From NCBI GenBank assembly GCA_947626155.1, contig CANQRC010000030.1, positions 1 through 11,572 on the forward strand: a stretch of 11,572 nt of DNA, written 5' to 3'. The position numbers and the translations under genes are program-made. Below are positions 1-7,200 of this stretch, piece by piece; the stretch's first letter is position 1, and the number at the start of each line of letters is the position of its first letter. Origin of the DNA: an uncultured Clostridia bacterium (GTDB taxonomy: Bacteria > Bacillota > Clostridia > Christensenellales > UBA1242). The notes below the pieces were generated by a model, which worked only from the letters and a program-made list of their open reading frames with translations, made no database searches and was not told the origin of the DNA.

Positions 1-1004
1 TTTGCCTCAATTGCCTGATGCAAGCCGTCGTTGTATCTTCTGCCCGGCATAAGGCGGCCGGTAAATTCGTCAACAATAATCACTTCGCCGTCTTTGACAA
101 TGTAGTTTTCATTTTTAATCATCACAAAATTGGCTTTTAGGGCGTTGTTGATATAGTGATTCAGTTCAATGTTGTCAACATCCGACAAATTGTCTGTGCC
201 ATAATATCTTTCCGCCTTTGCCACGCCGCTGTCGGTGAGGTTTAGGGCCTTGGTCTTTTCGTCCATCTCCCAATCATCTTTTTTAAGCGTTTTTGCAAAT
301 TTGTTTGCCTTAACATAGTTGTCGCTGGACTTCATCCCGCGCCCAGAGATGATAAGTGGCGTTCTTGCCTCATCAATCAAAATGCTGTCCACTTCGTCCA
401 CAATGGCAAAGTTCAACTCTCTTTGAACGCGCTGCTCTTTTGTGATGGCCATGTTGTCACGAAGATAGTCAAAGCCAAGTTCATTGTTTGTGCAATAGGT
501 TATGTCGCTATTGTATGCCGCTTTTTTGGCTTTTTCGTCCATATTGGACACAACAACGCCCACGCTCAGCCCCAAAAATTTGTAAACCTTTCCCATCCAC
601 TCAGCGTCACGCTTAGCCAAATATTCGTTCACCGTTACAACATGAACGCCGCGCCCAGAAATGGCGTTTAAATAGGCAGGAAGCGTTGCAACAAAAGTTT
701 TTCCTTCACCGGTTGCCATTTCGGCAATACGCCCCTGATGAATGGCAATTCCGCCCAAAATTTGAACATAGAAGTGGCGCATTTTCAAAACTCTGTCGGC
801 CGCCTCCCTCACCACGGCAAAAGCCTCGGGCAAAAGGTCGTTTAAGCTTTCTTTGTTTTGATATCTCCTCTTAAAATCCTCTGTGCAAGCGCGAAGTTGT
901 TCGTCTGAAAAAGACCTATATTTTTCTTCCAAAGCCACAACTTTGTCTGCAATTTTTTTCAGTTTTTTTACTTGTGATTTGTTCTCGTTTCCAAAAAGTC
1001 CCAT
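1..1004 (-). CDS. secA: Preprotein translocase ATPase SecA, N-terminal part (cut by the window edge)
   Basis: SecA is the cytoplasmic motor ATPase that drives preproteins through the SecYEG channel. The reading frame runs from ATG at 1002-1004 (minus strand) to the left edge without a stop, giving 334 codons, about 40% of a usual 800-900 residue SecA. Visible are the N-terminal helix, the Q-motif-like stretch ending GGIAIHQGRIAEM (about residues 84-96), Walker A ATGEGKT (97-103), the Walker B/DEAD-type box VDEVDSILIDEARTPL (about 202-217) and the start of the preprotein cross-linking domain, ending at the family motif GRRYNDGLHQAIEAK at the edge. The start is fixed by AGGAG (complement of 1011-1015) six bases upstream. 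The canonical HEG after the Q motif is HQG here, a mild variant. The gene is divergent from the large gene at 1185. Identity is certain; only the truncation is a limit. Confidence 0.98.
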   Translation of the reverse strand, partial: MGLFGNENKSQVKKLKKIADKVVALEEKYRSFSDEQLRACTEDFKRRYQNKESLNDLLPEAFAVVREAADRVLKMRHFYVQILGGIAIHQGRIAEMATGEGKTFVATLPAYLNAISGRGVHVVTVNEYLAKRDAEWMGKVYKFLGLSVGVVVSNMDEKAKKAAYNSDITYCTNNELGFDYLRDNMAITKEQRVQRELNFAIVDEVDSILIDEARTPLIISGRGMKSSDNYVKANKFAKTLKKDDWEMDEKTKALNLTDSGVAKAERYYGTDNLSDVDNIELNHYINNALKANFVMIKNENYIVKDGEVIIVDEFTGRLMPGRRYNDGLHQAIEA

Positions 1005-1028
1005 AAAAATCTCCTAAAAATTAAAGAA

Positions 1029-1057
1029 ATTATAACAAAAACCCAGAAAAAAAACAA
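1029..1057 (-). promoter_or_regulatory. Probable secA promoter
   Basis: On the minus strand TATAAT (1029-1034) is preceded by TGT, an extended -10, with TTGTTT (1052-1057) 17 bases further upstream as a weak -35. The predicted transcript would start about 18 bases before the secA ATG, leaving just enough leader for the Shine-Dalgarno site. Confidence 0.6.
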
Positions 1058-1122
1058 GTTTTTGCAAGTAATTTATTGCCAAAAGGAAAAAATATATATT
1101 AAATTTATTTTCTCGACAATAT

Positions 1123-1151
1123 TTGACATTCCATTTAACTTGTGATATAAT
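1123..1151 (+). promoter_or_regulatory. Consensus sigma-A promoter with extended -10 for the large gene at 1185
   Basis: TTGACA (1123-1128), a 17-base spacer and TATAAT (1146-1151) match the consensus perfectly, and TG at 1143-1144 adds an extended -10. Transcription should start near 1158, giving a leader of about 27 bases that carries AAAGGAG (1172-1178). This is the strongest promoter by match in the window, suggesting that the large unknown gene is well expressed. Confidence 0.9.
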
Positions 1152-1184
1152 ATCTAAAGAATAATTTTGATAAAGGAGTTTCTC

Positions 1185-4100
1185 ATGGCATCTCTTGAAG
1201 ACAAAATTTACAAATATAGCGACAATTTCGGCTTGATAAACTATGTTTTTCCTTACACAGTGAGTGGAGAACAAGAAGAACTTGTGATAACTCAAAGAAG
1301 TGGTTATCAATTTCAGCTTTCTTTTCGCGAAAGAAGAGAAGATCGTGATTATTTTCACACTTATGACATCCTTTCAAAAGATCGTCACTTTGATGTGCTG
1401 GAGGATAAGACGCACGGAAAATCTTTTGTTAAAGTTAAAGATGGTGCACAAGAAAAGTGGGTTGAACTTGACATAACCCCAGACAACTGCCACTTCTTTG
1501 ATGATTTTGTTAATTTGCAACAAAATAGGGAAGACGTTAGAAGAGAAGCCACAAGCTTGTCTAGTGAAGAATTTTATCAAATTCAAAACAACCAAAAGCC
1601 TTTTAATTTTGTTGAAAGCCCAGAGGCAACCGAAACCGCTGAACTTGCGGCTGGAACCGCGCCTGAACCTGCACCTGAACCTGCACCAGAAGAACCTGCA
1701 CCAGAAGAACCAGAGCCTATGCCAGAAGAACCTGTGGCTGAGCCTGCGCATGGACCTGCACCAGCACCTGTGGCACCAAAGCGCGAAGCCGGCTCAACGC
1801 GAAACCTCATTTCAGTGGAAGGAGAAGTTGGATATATTTATTTGCCAAGAACGCCAAACACTCCTCCTCAATATTTGAGAGTTATGCAAAAACACGGCAA
1901 GATGTATCTTAACATGACGGGAATAAACCCAAGACAGCCAAGTGCCAATACCACTTGCCAAATTCTTGATGTTTCCTCAGAGAATGTTGAAAGCAGAGGA
2001 AATTGCCTTGCGCTTGACCTTTCTTATGGCGGAAGACGCCACAGAATTGTTTTGCCAATTCAAGCAGATTTGGAACGCGGAGTTAACGCCGAACTTCTCC
2101 ACGACCTAAAATCCCTTGTGGAAAATAGAAACATTCAGTTAAATCAAATCAAGCCTTGGGAAAGACCTGATGTGCGAAATTTTGCCTACGCGCCTGAGAT
2201 GGAAAGAGCAATTGAGCCAAGAAGAGCCGAGCCTTCAGCCCGAGCTGAAGTTGCCCCAGACGAAACTGCTGCAACTGAAGAGCCAACTTCCGAAGAAGTG
2301 CTTGATGAAAGAGAAGCCCTTGAAGGAACTGTTTCTCTTGGAAAACAAACAAGAGGCACAGGAGCCAGAACTGGACAAAAGTTTGAAGACCTAAAAAGCA
2401 CATATTCTTTTGGCGGGGTCAGTTACACCGGCCTTACCCAAACAGTAAGACTTGGCGAAGAGTTAAACCTTGGCCCTCAACAAAAAATTTCGCTTTATAA
2501 AGATGACGAGGCGGCTAAGCGACACCTGCTTGCAAATGTAACAAGAGATGTTGACGGAAAAACTCAAACAATTTATGCCGTTTTTGAAGAAGAAGACAAG
2601 AAAAGCCTTTTAATTTCTGATGAATATTTGAGAGAAATGCAAGATAGCAACCCCGGCTTTGCAATTCCAGAGGGAGAAGTTTCGCCAGTTGATGGTTATC
2701 ACACTTTTGAAGTTACAAATATTCAACTTACTGCTGACGGAGAACTTTTGTATGGAATTCAAGTTGCCGGCAGGGAAGTTGCAATTTCTGCAAACGCAAG
2801 AGGCAGCCAAATTATAGCCCAAGTGGACGGCGTTCAAAGAAGAGCAATTCTGGCAAACACAGGCGCGCCACTAAACATTGGGCTTGGCACAAAAATGCTC
2901 AATGACAGATATCTTAAAGGCACAAATATCACCATTAAGCCAGGCAGCAATCAAGAACTGGTCAACGGGCTTTTAGTTCAAAGAGGCTTGCTTGAAAGAA
3001 TGGAAAGAAATGACGAGCCTTTAGTGAGCGTTGGAGTTCCTAAAGAAAGCCCACAAGTCACACTTTACAATGCAAAAATACAGCAAAAAACTGCAAGTGG
3101 CAAAGCAAGCGTTGAAACAGCGGTCAACTTTGCCGTCAGAGGAGAACAACTTTTTGTTTATGCAAAAGTTGGCGGCCACTCGCCTGCGTGGATGAGAGTT
3201 GACAGCGCAAGGCTTGCCCAAACTGACCTTGAGGGAACTCATAATCAAGCGCTACTTCTCACTTCAACTCAAGGAACAGCTGAAGTCACCATTCCAATTG
3301 AGATGGATTTTGTAGAAAATAAAGAAATTCTTGCTCAACTTAACTCAAGCATCATGAAAGACGCCTTTTCTGTTCGAACCAAAGAGGGCTCAAAATCTCA
3401 AAGAGGATATTTCTATAAGGCAGACGACGAGGCTGAGCCAAGCGTTCATGATGCAAGCGTGACGCCACCAGAGGGGGCATTGTCAGTCTATGAGAGAACA
3501 AATCAAAAAACCGCAAACAAAGTTGTTTTTGATGTTTTAGGAAATTTGCAGGCAGACTTAAGCCCTCGTGAGGCGGCCGAAGGAATTGTTCCACCTGAAG
3601 AAATTCGCCCTGCTCCTGAACACCGTATTGAAACCCCTCCAGAAGCGCCTGTGGAAGAGGTCCTTGACATCCCAGAAAAAATTGATGACCCTAAAAAAGC
3701 AGACAAGCCAAAGGAAATGGAAGCGGAAGAGTGGAAGCCACATGGCGAAATGCCAAAGGTTAGAAACTGCTTGATTGGCGCAGGTGTGATTGTGACAATG
3801 TTGTCAGTGTTTTTGCCTTTCCTTGCAGTTATTGCCCCACTGTTCTTTGGCGGCGCATTTGTTGTTGAGTGGCAACCTTGGAACGCAATTGGTCAAGCAA
3901 GACAAGAGAGGGTCCAACGACAAGCTGAGAGAATTGAAAACAGTCATAAGCAAATTGAGAGACAACTTGAACAAGTTGTTGAAAGGTTTAATGATGCCAG
4001 AATTGAACTTTCAAAAATTGAAGACCAATTAAAGGACCCAGCCCTTTCTCCTAGAAAGAGAAGACAACTTGAACAGCAAAGACAACACTGCCAAAGAGAA

Positions 4101-4763
4101 ATTCTCAATCAAAAACTTTCTGCACAAGCAATTCAAGTTTCTGCAAAAGCGCAAGCGAAGTGGAATTTGGTAAAACTTCAAGAAGATGCAATTCAAAATC
4201 ACAGGCAAAGGCACGCCGAGAAAGAAGAGGTGGATTATGTAAGGCTTAGAACTCAGGCAAGAGAAAGAGACGAACAGTGGAACAGAGCAGATGAGACCGA
4301 AAGAAGAGAATTTGAAGATTTGTCTCAAAGAGAAGCGGAAGGCCGCTTGAGCGAAGAAGAGGCAGAAAGGCTTAGAAGATATCGAGAAAGATTCAGCCTT
4401 GTTGCGGCAGCCGAGCAACAAATTGAAAACGACCGCGCAGCTGATGAACGCCACAGAATTCAACTTACAAAAAATATGGAAAGCCTTCGACAAGAGCGTG
4501 ATGCCGCTGATGAAGAACTTCAAGCAGCTCAGGCAGCGCGTGACAATCCAAACCCTCCAGAATCTGAGTGGATTGGGATTACATCCAGCGAAAGGATTGA
4601 CACCACACTTCGCACTGACCCTGGCTATGACAGCCCTCTTCCTGGCTCCACCCAATCTCGTGAAGAGACTGAAAGCAGCCCTTCGAGAGCCCCAGAAGTT
4701 GACGCTTATGGCAGAAGAAGAGAACCCCGTTCAAGAGAATCTGGAAGAGAAATGAGCGCTTAA
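1185..4763 (+). CDS. Unrecognised 1192-residue modular protein: repeated beta-rich domains, hydrophobic segment, long coiled coil
   Basis: I do not recognise this family. ATG 1185 is chosen over an upstream in-frame TTG (1167) because AAAGGAG (1172-1178) lies between them. There is no N-terminal signal peptide. Apparent layout: module D1 (about 20-115); Pro/Glu/Ala-rich linker (about 145-202); D2 (206-318); acidic linker (335-400); D3 (401-490, least similar); D4 (495-605); D5 (612-730) with an extension to about 790; Pro/Glu/Lys linker (800-858); a 33-residue hydrophobic stretch (about 862-895), long enough for a helical hairpin or one long membrane helix; an Arg/Gln/Glu-rich coiled coil (903-1120) with a break near 950-958 (PALSPRKRR); and a polar Ser/Arg/Glu tail. 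D1 and D2 align over about 80 residues, both ending in a hydrophobic strand (WVELDI, RIVLPI), an Asp and a Leu-rich helix. D4 and D5 share the ending (NITIKP, EVTIPI). A structural or scaffold role at the membrane is inference only. Base composition resembles the neighbours, so there is no sign of recent transfer. Confidence 0.9.
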   Translation: MASLEDKIYKYSDNFGLINYVFPYTVSGEQEELVITQRSGYQFQLSFRERREDRDYFHTYDILSKDRHFDVLEDKTHGKSFVKVKDGAQEKWVELDITPDNCHFFDDFVNLQQNREDVRREATSLSSEEFYQIQNNQKPFNFVESPEATETAELAAGTAPEPAPEPAPEEPAPEEPEPMPEEPVAEPAHGPAPAPVAPKREAGSTRNLISVEGEVGYIYLPRTPNTPPQYLRVMQKHGKMYLNMTGINPRQPSANTTCQILDVSSENVESRGNCLALDLSYGGRRHRIVLPIQADLERGVNAELLHDLKSLVENRNIQLNQIKPWERPDVRNFAYAPEMERAIEPRRAEPSARAEVAPDETAATEEPTSEEVLDEREALEGTVSLGKQTRGTGARTGQKFEDLKSTYSFGGVSYTGLTQTVRLGEELNLGPQQKISLYKDDEAAKRHLLANVTRDVDGKTQTIYAVFEEEDKKSLLISDEYLREMQDSNPGFAIPEGEVSPVDGYHTFEVTNIQLTADGELLYGIQVAGREVAISANARGSQIIAQVDGVQRRAILANTGAPLNIGLGTKMLNDRYLKGTNITIKPGSNQELVNGLLVQRGLLERMERNDEPLVSVGVPKESPQVTLYNAKIQQKTASGKASVETAVNFAVRGEQLFVYAKVGGHSPAWMRVDSARLAQTDLEGTHNQALLLTSTQGTAEVTIPIEMDFVENKEILAQLNSSIMKDAFSVRTKEGSKSQRGYFYKADDEAEPSVHDASVTPPEGALSVYERTNQKTANKVVFDVLGNLQADLSPREAAEGIVPPEEIRPAPEHRIETPPEAPVEEVLDIPEKIDDPKKADKPKEMEAEEWKPHGEMPKVRNCLIGAGVIVTMLSVFLPFLAVIAPLFFGGAFVVEWQPWNAIGQARQERVQRQAERIENSHKQIERQLEQVVERFNDARIELSKIEDQLKDPALSPRKRRQLEQQRQHCQREILNQKLSAQAIQVSAKAQAKWNLVKLQEDAIQNHRQRHAEKEEVDYVRLRTQARERDEQWNRADETERREFEDLSQREAEGRLSEEEAERLRRYRERFSLVAAAEQQIENDRAADERHRIQLTKNMESLRQERDAADEELQAAQAARDNPNPPESEWIGITSSERIDTTLRTDPGYDSPLPGSTQSREETESSPSRAPEVDAYGRRREPRSRESGREMSA
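1662..1709 (+). repeat. Short tandem repeats encoding the Pro/Glu/Ala linker
   Basis: CCTGAACCTGCA occurs twice in tandem (1662-1673, 1674-1685) and CCTGCACCAGAAGAA twice in tandem (1680-1694, 1695-1709). Degenerate copies continue to about 1770. The unit lengths (12 and 15) are multiples of three, so copy-number change would keep the reading frame and lengthen or shorten the linker between modules D1 and D2 of the large protein. Confidence 0.85.
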
Positions 4764-4776
4764 AATAAATTGCAAT

Positions 4777-4800
4777 TTGGAGAGATTTTTGTCTCTCCAA
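4777..4800 (+). other. Perfect 9-bp hairpin between the large gene and ychF, without a T-run
   Basis: TTGGAGAGA (4777-4785) and TCTCTCCAA (4792-4800) form a perfect stem with a six-base loop just after the stop codon of the large gene. A CAAT/ATTG extension with one bulged base is possible. What follows is TATTGTGTTA rather than a T-run, so intrinsic termination should be weak. It may be a partial terminator, an mRNA 3' stabiliser or a processing site. I see no convincing promoter for ychF after it, so read-through into ychF is plausible. Confidence 0.6.
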
Positions 4801-4822
4801 TATTGTGTTAAAAGGAAAAAAT

Positions 4823-5917
4823 ATGAAAATTGGAGTTGTAGGACTTCCTAATGTGGGAAAAAGTTCCCTCTTTAACGCAATCACCGAGGCTGGCGCAGAA
4901 AGTGCGAATTATCCTTTCTGCACAATAGAGCCAAATGTGGGAATTGTGGACGTTCCAGACGAGAGATTGGAAGTTCTTGGCAAAATGTATAACACCCAAA
5001 AAATCACCCCTGCAAGCATTGAATTTGTGGATATTGCCGGCCTTGTGGCTGGCGCAAGCCACGGTGAAGGGCTTGGAAACAAGTTTTTAAGCCACATCCG
5101 CGAGGTTGACGCCATTGTGCACGTTGTAAGGTGTTTTGAAAACGAAAAAATAATCCACGTGAGCGGCTCTATTGACCCTAAGCGCGACATTGAGGTGATT
5201 GAAACCGAACTTGCCCTCTCTGACCTTGAACAAGTCACCAAATTTTTGGAAAAGAACGAGAAAATTGCAAGACAAAACAAAGATAAAGCCCTCACCCTCG
5301 CCGTTGAGATGATGAACAGAATTAAACAAACTTTGGAAGTTGGCGGTCAGGCAAGAACGCTGCCTTTTAATGAGGAAGAGAAAAAACTTCTAAAAAATTT
5401 TTCGCTTCTCACCTCAAAGCCTGTGATTTATGTTGCAAACATTGGCGAAGAGGACATTGAAAAAGAGGACAACAAATATGTTGAAAGCGTGAGGGAAATT
5501 GCCCAAAAAGAGGGCGCAAAAGTTGTTGTTTTGTGCGCCAAAATTGAGGAAGAAATTGTTGGGCTTGAAAAAGAAGAGCGCGCCCTGTTTAAAGAAGAAC
5601 TAGGCATCAAAACAAGCGGCCTAGAAAAACTTGTTGTGGCAAGTTATGACCTTTTGGGGCTTATGAGTTACCTCACCGCCGGCGAAAAGGAAGTGCGCGC
5701 GTGGACAATCACCAAAGGCACAAAAGCGCCTGAGGCGGCAGGAAAAATTCACTCTGATTTTGAAAAGGGCTTCATAAAGGCGGAAGTTGTCTCTTATGCG
5801 GATTTGATTGAGGCGGGAAGCGTTTTGAAAGCAAAAGAAAAGGGCAAAGTGAGAATGGAAGGCAAGGACTACGTAGTTCAAGACGGCGATGTTATTGTTT
5901 TCCGTTTCAACAATTAG
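4823..5917 (+). CDS. ychF: Ribosome-binding ATPase YchF (Obg family)
   Basis: YchF is a universally conserved cytoplasmic P-loop protein that binds ribosomes and prefers ATP to GTP. The 364-residue product has the usual family length (about 363). Visible are the P-loop GLPNVGKS (7-14), the family motif NYPFCTIEPN (29-38), switch II DIAGL (70-74) where a Leu stands in place of the catalytic Gln (the 'HAS' class), and NIGE (206-209) in place of NKxD, the change linked to ATP use. The C-terminal TGS domain (about 280-364) includes GEKEVRAWTI (287-296). ATG 4823 is preferred to the upstream GTG at 4805 because AAAGGA (4811-4816) precedes it and the family N-terminus MKIGVVG begins there. It is followed after 8 bases by mrnC, and the three genes ychF-mrnC-rlmB look like one operon. 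In Bacillus mrnC follows cysS, so ychF here occupies the cysS position. Confidence 0.97.
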   Translation: MKIGVVGLPNVGKSSLFNAITEAGAESANYPFCTIEPNVGIVDVPDERLEVLGKMYNTQKITPASIEFVDIAGLVAGASHGEGLGNKFLSHIREVDAIVHVVRCFENEKIIHVSGSIDPKRDIEVIETELALSDLEQVTKFLEKNEKIARQNKDKALTLAVEMMNRIKQTLEVGGQARTLPFNEEEKKLLKNFSLLTSKPVIYVANIGEEDIEKEDNKYVESVREIAQKEGAKVVVLCAKIEEEIVGLEKEERALFKEELGIKTSGLEKLVVASYDLLGLMSYLTAGEKEVRAWTITKGTKAPEAAGKIHSDFEKGFIKAEVVSYADLIEAGSVLKAKEKGKVRMEGKDYVVQDGDVIVFRFNN

Positions 5918-5925
5918 GGCTTGCC

Positions 5926-6288
5926 ATGAAAAAAGAAGACTTGTCCCCGCTTGCTTTGGCGTTTTTGGGAGACGCCGTGCATACCGCCTTTGTGAGAATT
6001 TGGGTTTTGGAGCAAGAAAAGACAAAAATGGAAAATTATCACGAGGCTGCAAAGAAATTTTGCAACGCCTCCGCCCAAGCCGAAGTTTTGGAGAAAATTT
6101 TTGACGAACTTTCCAATGACGAAAAAGAAATTGTCAGAAAAACGCGCAACTGCAAGCCAAAGCACACGGCAAAAAATTGTGACGAAAAAACTTACAAAAT
6201 GGCAACCTGCTTTGAGGCGCTTATTGGCTATTTATATTTGACAAACGCCGAAAGGCTGCAAGAAATTTTAAAAAAATCTGTTGAATGA
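5926..6288 (+). CDS. mrnC: Mini-ribonuclease III (MrnC)
   Basis: Mini-III is a dimeric double-strand-specific RNase with an RNase III catalytic domain but no dsRNA-binding domain. In Bacillus subtilis it matures the ends of 23S rRNA. The 120-residue product is of family length (about 120-145). It shows LAFLGDAV (11-18) with the metal-binding Asp at 16, the basic central stretch EKEIVRKTRN (66-75) followed by a Pro-Lys segment, and TCFEALIGYLYL (94-105) with catalytic Glu 97. The start lies 8 bases after the ychF stop; the only Shine-Dalgarno-like run is AGGG, overlapping that stop codon, so translation is probably coupled to ychF. The stop overlaps the ribosome-binding run of rlmB. The neighbour rlmB matches the Bacillus gene order. 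Confidence 0.95.
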   Translation: MKKEDLSPLALAFLGDAVHTAFVRIWVLEQEKTKMENYHEAAKKFCNASAQAEVLEKIFDELSNDEKEIVRKTRNCKPKHTAKNCDEKTYKMATCFEALIGYLYLTNAERLQEILKKSVE

Positions 6289-6295
6289 GGGTTTT

Positions 6296-7030
6296 ATGAA
6301 CATTGAGGGAAGAAATCAAGTTGTTGAGGCAATAAAAAATGGCACAACAATAAACAAAATTATGATAGACAAAAACTTCATCTCGCGCAAAGATGATGTT
6401 ATTTCTTTGGCGCGCAAAAACAACCTAAAAATAGAATTTTTGCCCAAAAAAGTGCTTGACTCAAAGTCTGTGACCAGTCATCATCAGGGATATATTGCCG
6501 AAACGGTTGAGTTTGAATATTCTTCCGTTGCCCAAATTTTGGAAAGCGCCAAAAACAAAGCGCCTTTTGTGATTTTGCTTGATGGAATTGAGGACCCTCA
6601 CAATTTTGGCGCAATAATCAGAACATGCGAGTGTGCCGGCGTGGACGGAATTATCATTCCAAAAATGCGCGCCTGCCAAGTGAACGAAACCGTTGTGAGA
6701 ACAAGCGCCGGAGCAATCTCCAATATGAAAATTGCCCGCGTGGCAAATTTGAAAGATGCAATTGACGACCTTAAAGAGGCAGGACTTTGGATTTATGCCT
6801 GCGAAGTTGGTGGAAAGAGCATTTATGAAGAAAAACTGACCGGCCCAATTGGAATTGTCATTGGAAGCGAGGGAAACGGCATGAAGCAGTCGCTGCGCAC
6901 CTATTGCGACGGCATTGTCACCCTGCCCCTGCACGGAAGTGTGAACTCCCTAAACGCAAGTGTGAGCGCTGGAATTGCAATTTATGAAATTTTAAGACAA
7001 CGCGACTGGGGTGACACCAAAAGTTTATAA
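6296..7030 (+). CDS. rlmB: 23S rRNA (guanosine-2'-O-)-methyltransferase RlmB (SpoU/TrmH family)
   Basis: RlmB uses S-adenosylmethionine to methylate the 2'-O of a conserved peptidyl-transferase-centre guanosine (G2251 in E. coli numbering). The 244-residue product starts IEGRNQVVEAI (3-13) as the family does, with a small L30e-like substrate-binding domain (about 1-75), then the SPOUT trefoil-knot domain: motif 1 LDGIEDPHNFGAIIRT (95-110, Asn 103 and Arg 109), motif 2 GIVIGSEGNGM (186-196) and motif 3 GSVNSLNASVSAGIAIYE (214-231). I chose ATG 6296 rather than TTG 6281, because TTG would lie inside mrnC and GAGGG (6287-6291) sits just before 6296, though with only four bases of spacing. It overlaps no gene but is tightly coupled to mrnC. 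RlmB is the best call; related TrmH-family enzymes with other rRNA targets cannot be fully excluded. Confidence 0.92.
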   Translation: MNIEGRNQVVEAIKNGTTINKIMIDKNFISRKDDVISLARKNNLKIEFLPKKVLDSKSVTSHHQGYIAETVEFEYSSVAQILESAKNKAPFVILLDGIEDPHNFGAIIRTCECAGVDGIIIPKMRACQVNETVVRTSAGAISNMKIARVANLKDAIDDLKEAGLWIYACEVGGKSIYEEKLTGPIGIVIGSEGNGMKQSLRTYCDGIVTLPLHGSVNSLNASVSAGIAIYEILRQRDWGDTKSL

Positions 7031-7067
7031 CGCGGACACGATTAAATCTAACCGCTAAACTTTTGGT
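7016..7067 (+). terminator. Long inverted repeat at the end of rlmB, probable operon terminator
   Basis: ACCAAAAGTTTA (7016-7027) is perfectly complementary to TAAACTTTTGGT (7056-7067), with inner GCGG (7032-7035) / CCGC (7052-7055) pairing. The left arm overlaps the last codons and stop region of rlmB. Only TTTCCCTCCC follows, so the T-run is poor. It may be a weak terminator or a 3'-stabilising stem for the ychF-mrnC-rlmB message. Confidence 0.55.
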
Positions 7068-7097
7068 TTCCCTCCCAAACCTCTTTCCTATTTTGGT

Positions 7098-7150
7098 GAT
7101 TTTTAATTTTGTTCGCCAGGCAAAGCCTTACGCTCCAAAATTAAAAATTG
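7098..7150. repeat. Second long inverted repeat in the rlmB-sigH gap
   Basis: TTTTTAATTTTG (7100-7111) pairs perfectly with CAAAATTAAAAA (7136-7147), extended by A-T and two G-T pairs on the outside. Inside the loop lies AGGC-AAA-GCCT (7118-7128), a second nested hairpin. No T-run follows on either strand. The nested palindrome resembles a repetitive extragenic element or miniature insertion, but only one copy is in this window. It directly abuts a TATAAT box for sigH (7153-7158). Confidence 0.6.
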
Positions 7151-7158
7151 ATTATAAT
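7149..7158 (+). promoter_or_regulatory. Possible sigH -10 element
   Basis: TATAAT (7153-7158) with a TG two bases upstream is the only -10 candidate before sigH. No recognisable -35 lies 15-19 bases upstream, because that space is occupied by the inverted repeat. A factor-assisted or weak promoter is possible. Confidence 0.4.
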
Positions 7159-7200
7159 TTAAGTTTCAAAACCCCAATCTTTCAAATTAAAAGGATAATA

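Noticed and set aside
423..874. Two plus-strand open frames (423-671, 686-874)
   Set aside because: They lie antisense inside secA, have no ribosome-binding site and show no family likeness; shadows of the real gene.
1662..1770. CRISPR array
   Set aside because: The repeats are 12-15 bases, contiguous without spacers, and in frame within a coding region.
4029..4655. A 208-codon minus-strand frame inside the large gene
   Set aside because: It is the reverse of the Arg/Gln/Glu-rich coiled-coil coding region. Its Cys/Phe/Leu-rich composition is typical of an antisense shadow, and it has no start signals.
4778..4806. TTGGAG-17-TATTGT as a ychF promoter
   Set aside because: Only three of six and four of six matches, and it lies within the hairpin; not better than chance.
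7063..7200. N-terminal extension of the sigma factor starting near 7063
   Set aside because: It would translate both inverted repeats into a low-likeness sequence, while ATG 7201 has an ideal ribosome-binding site and the family N-terminus.
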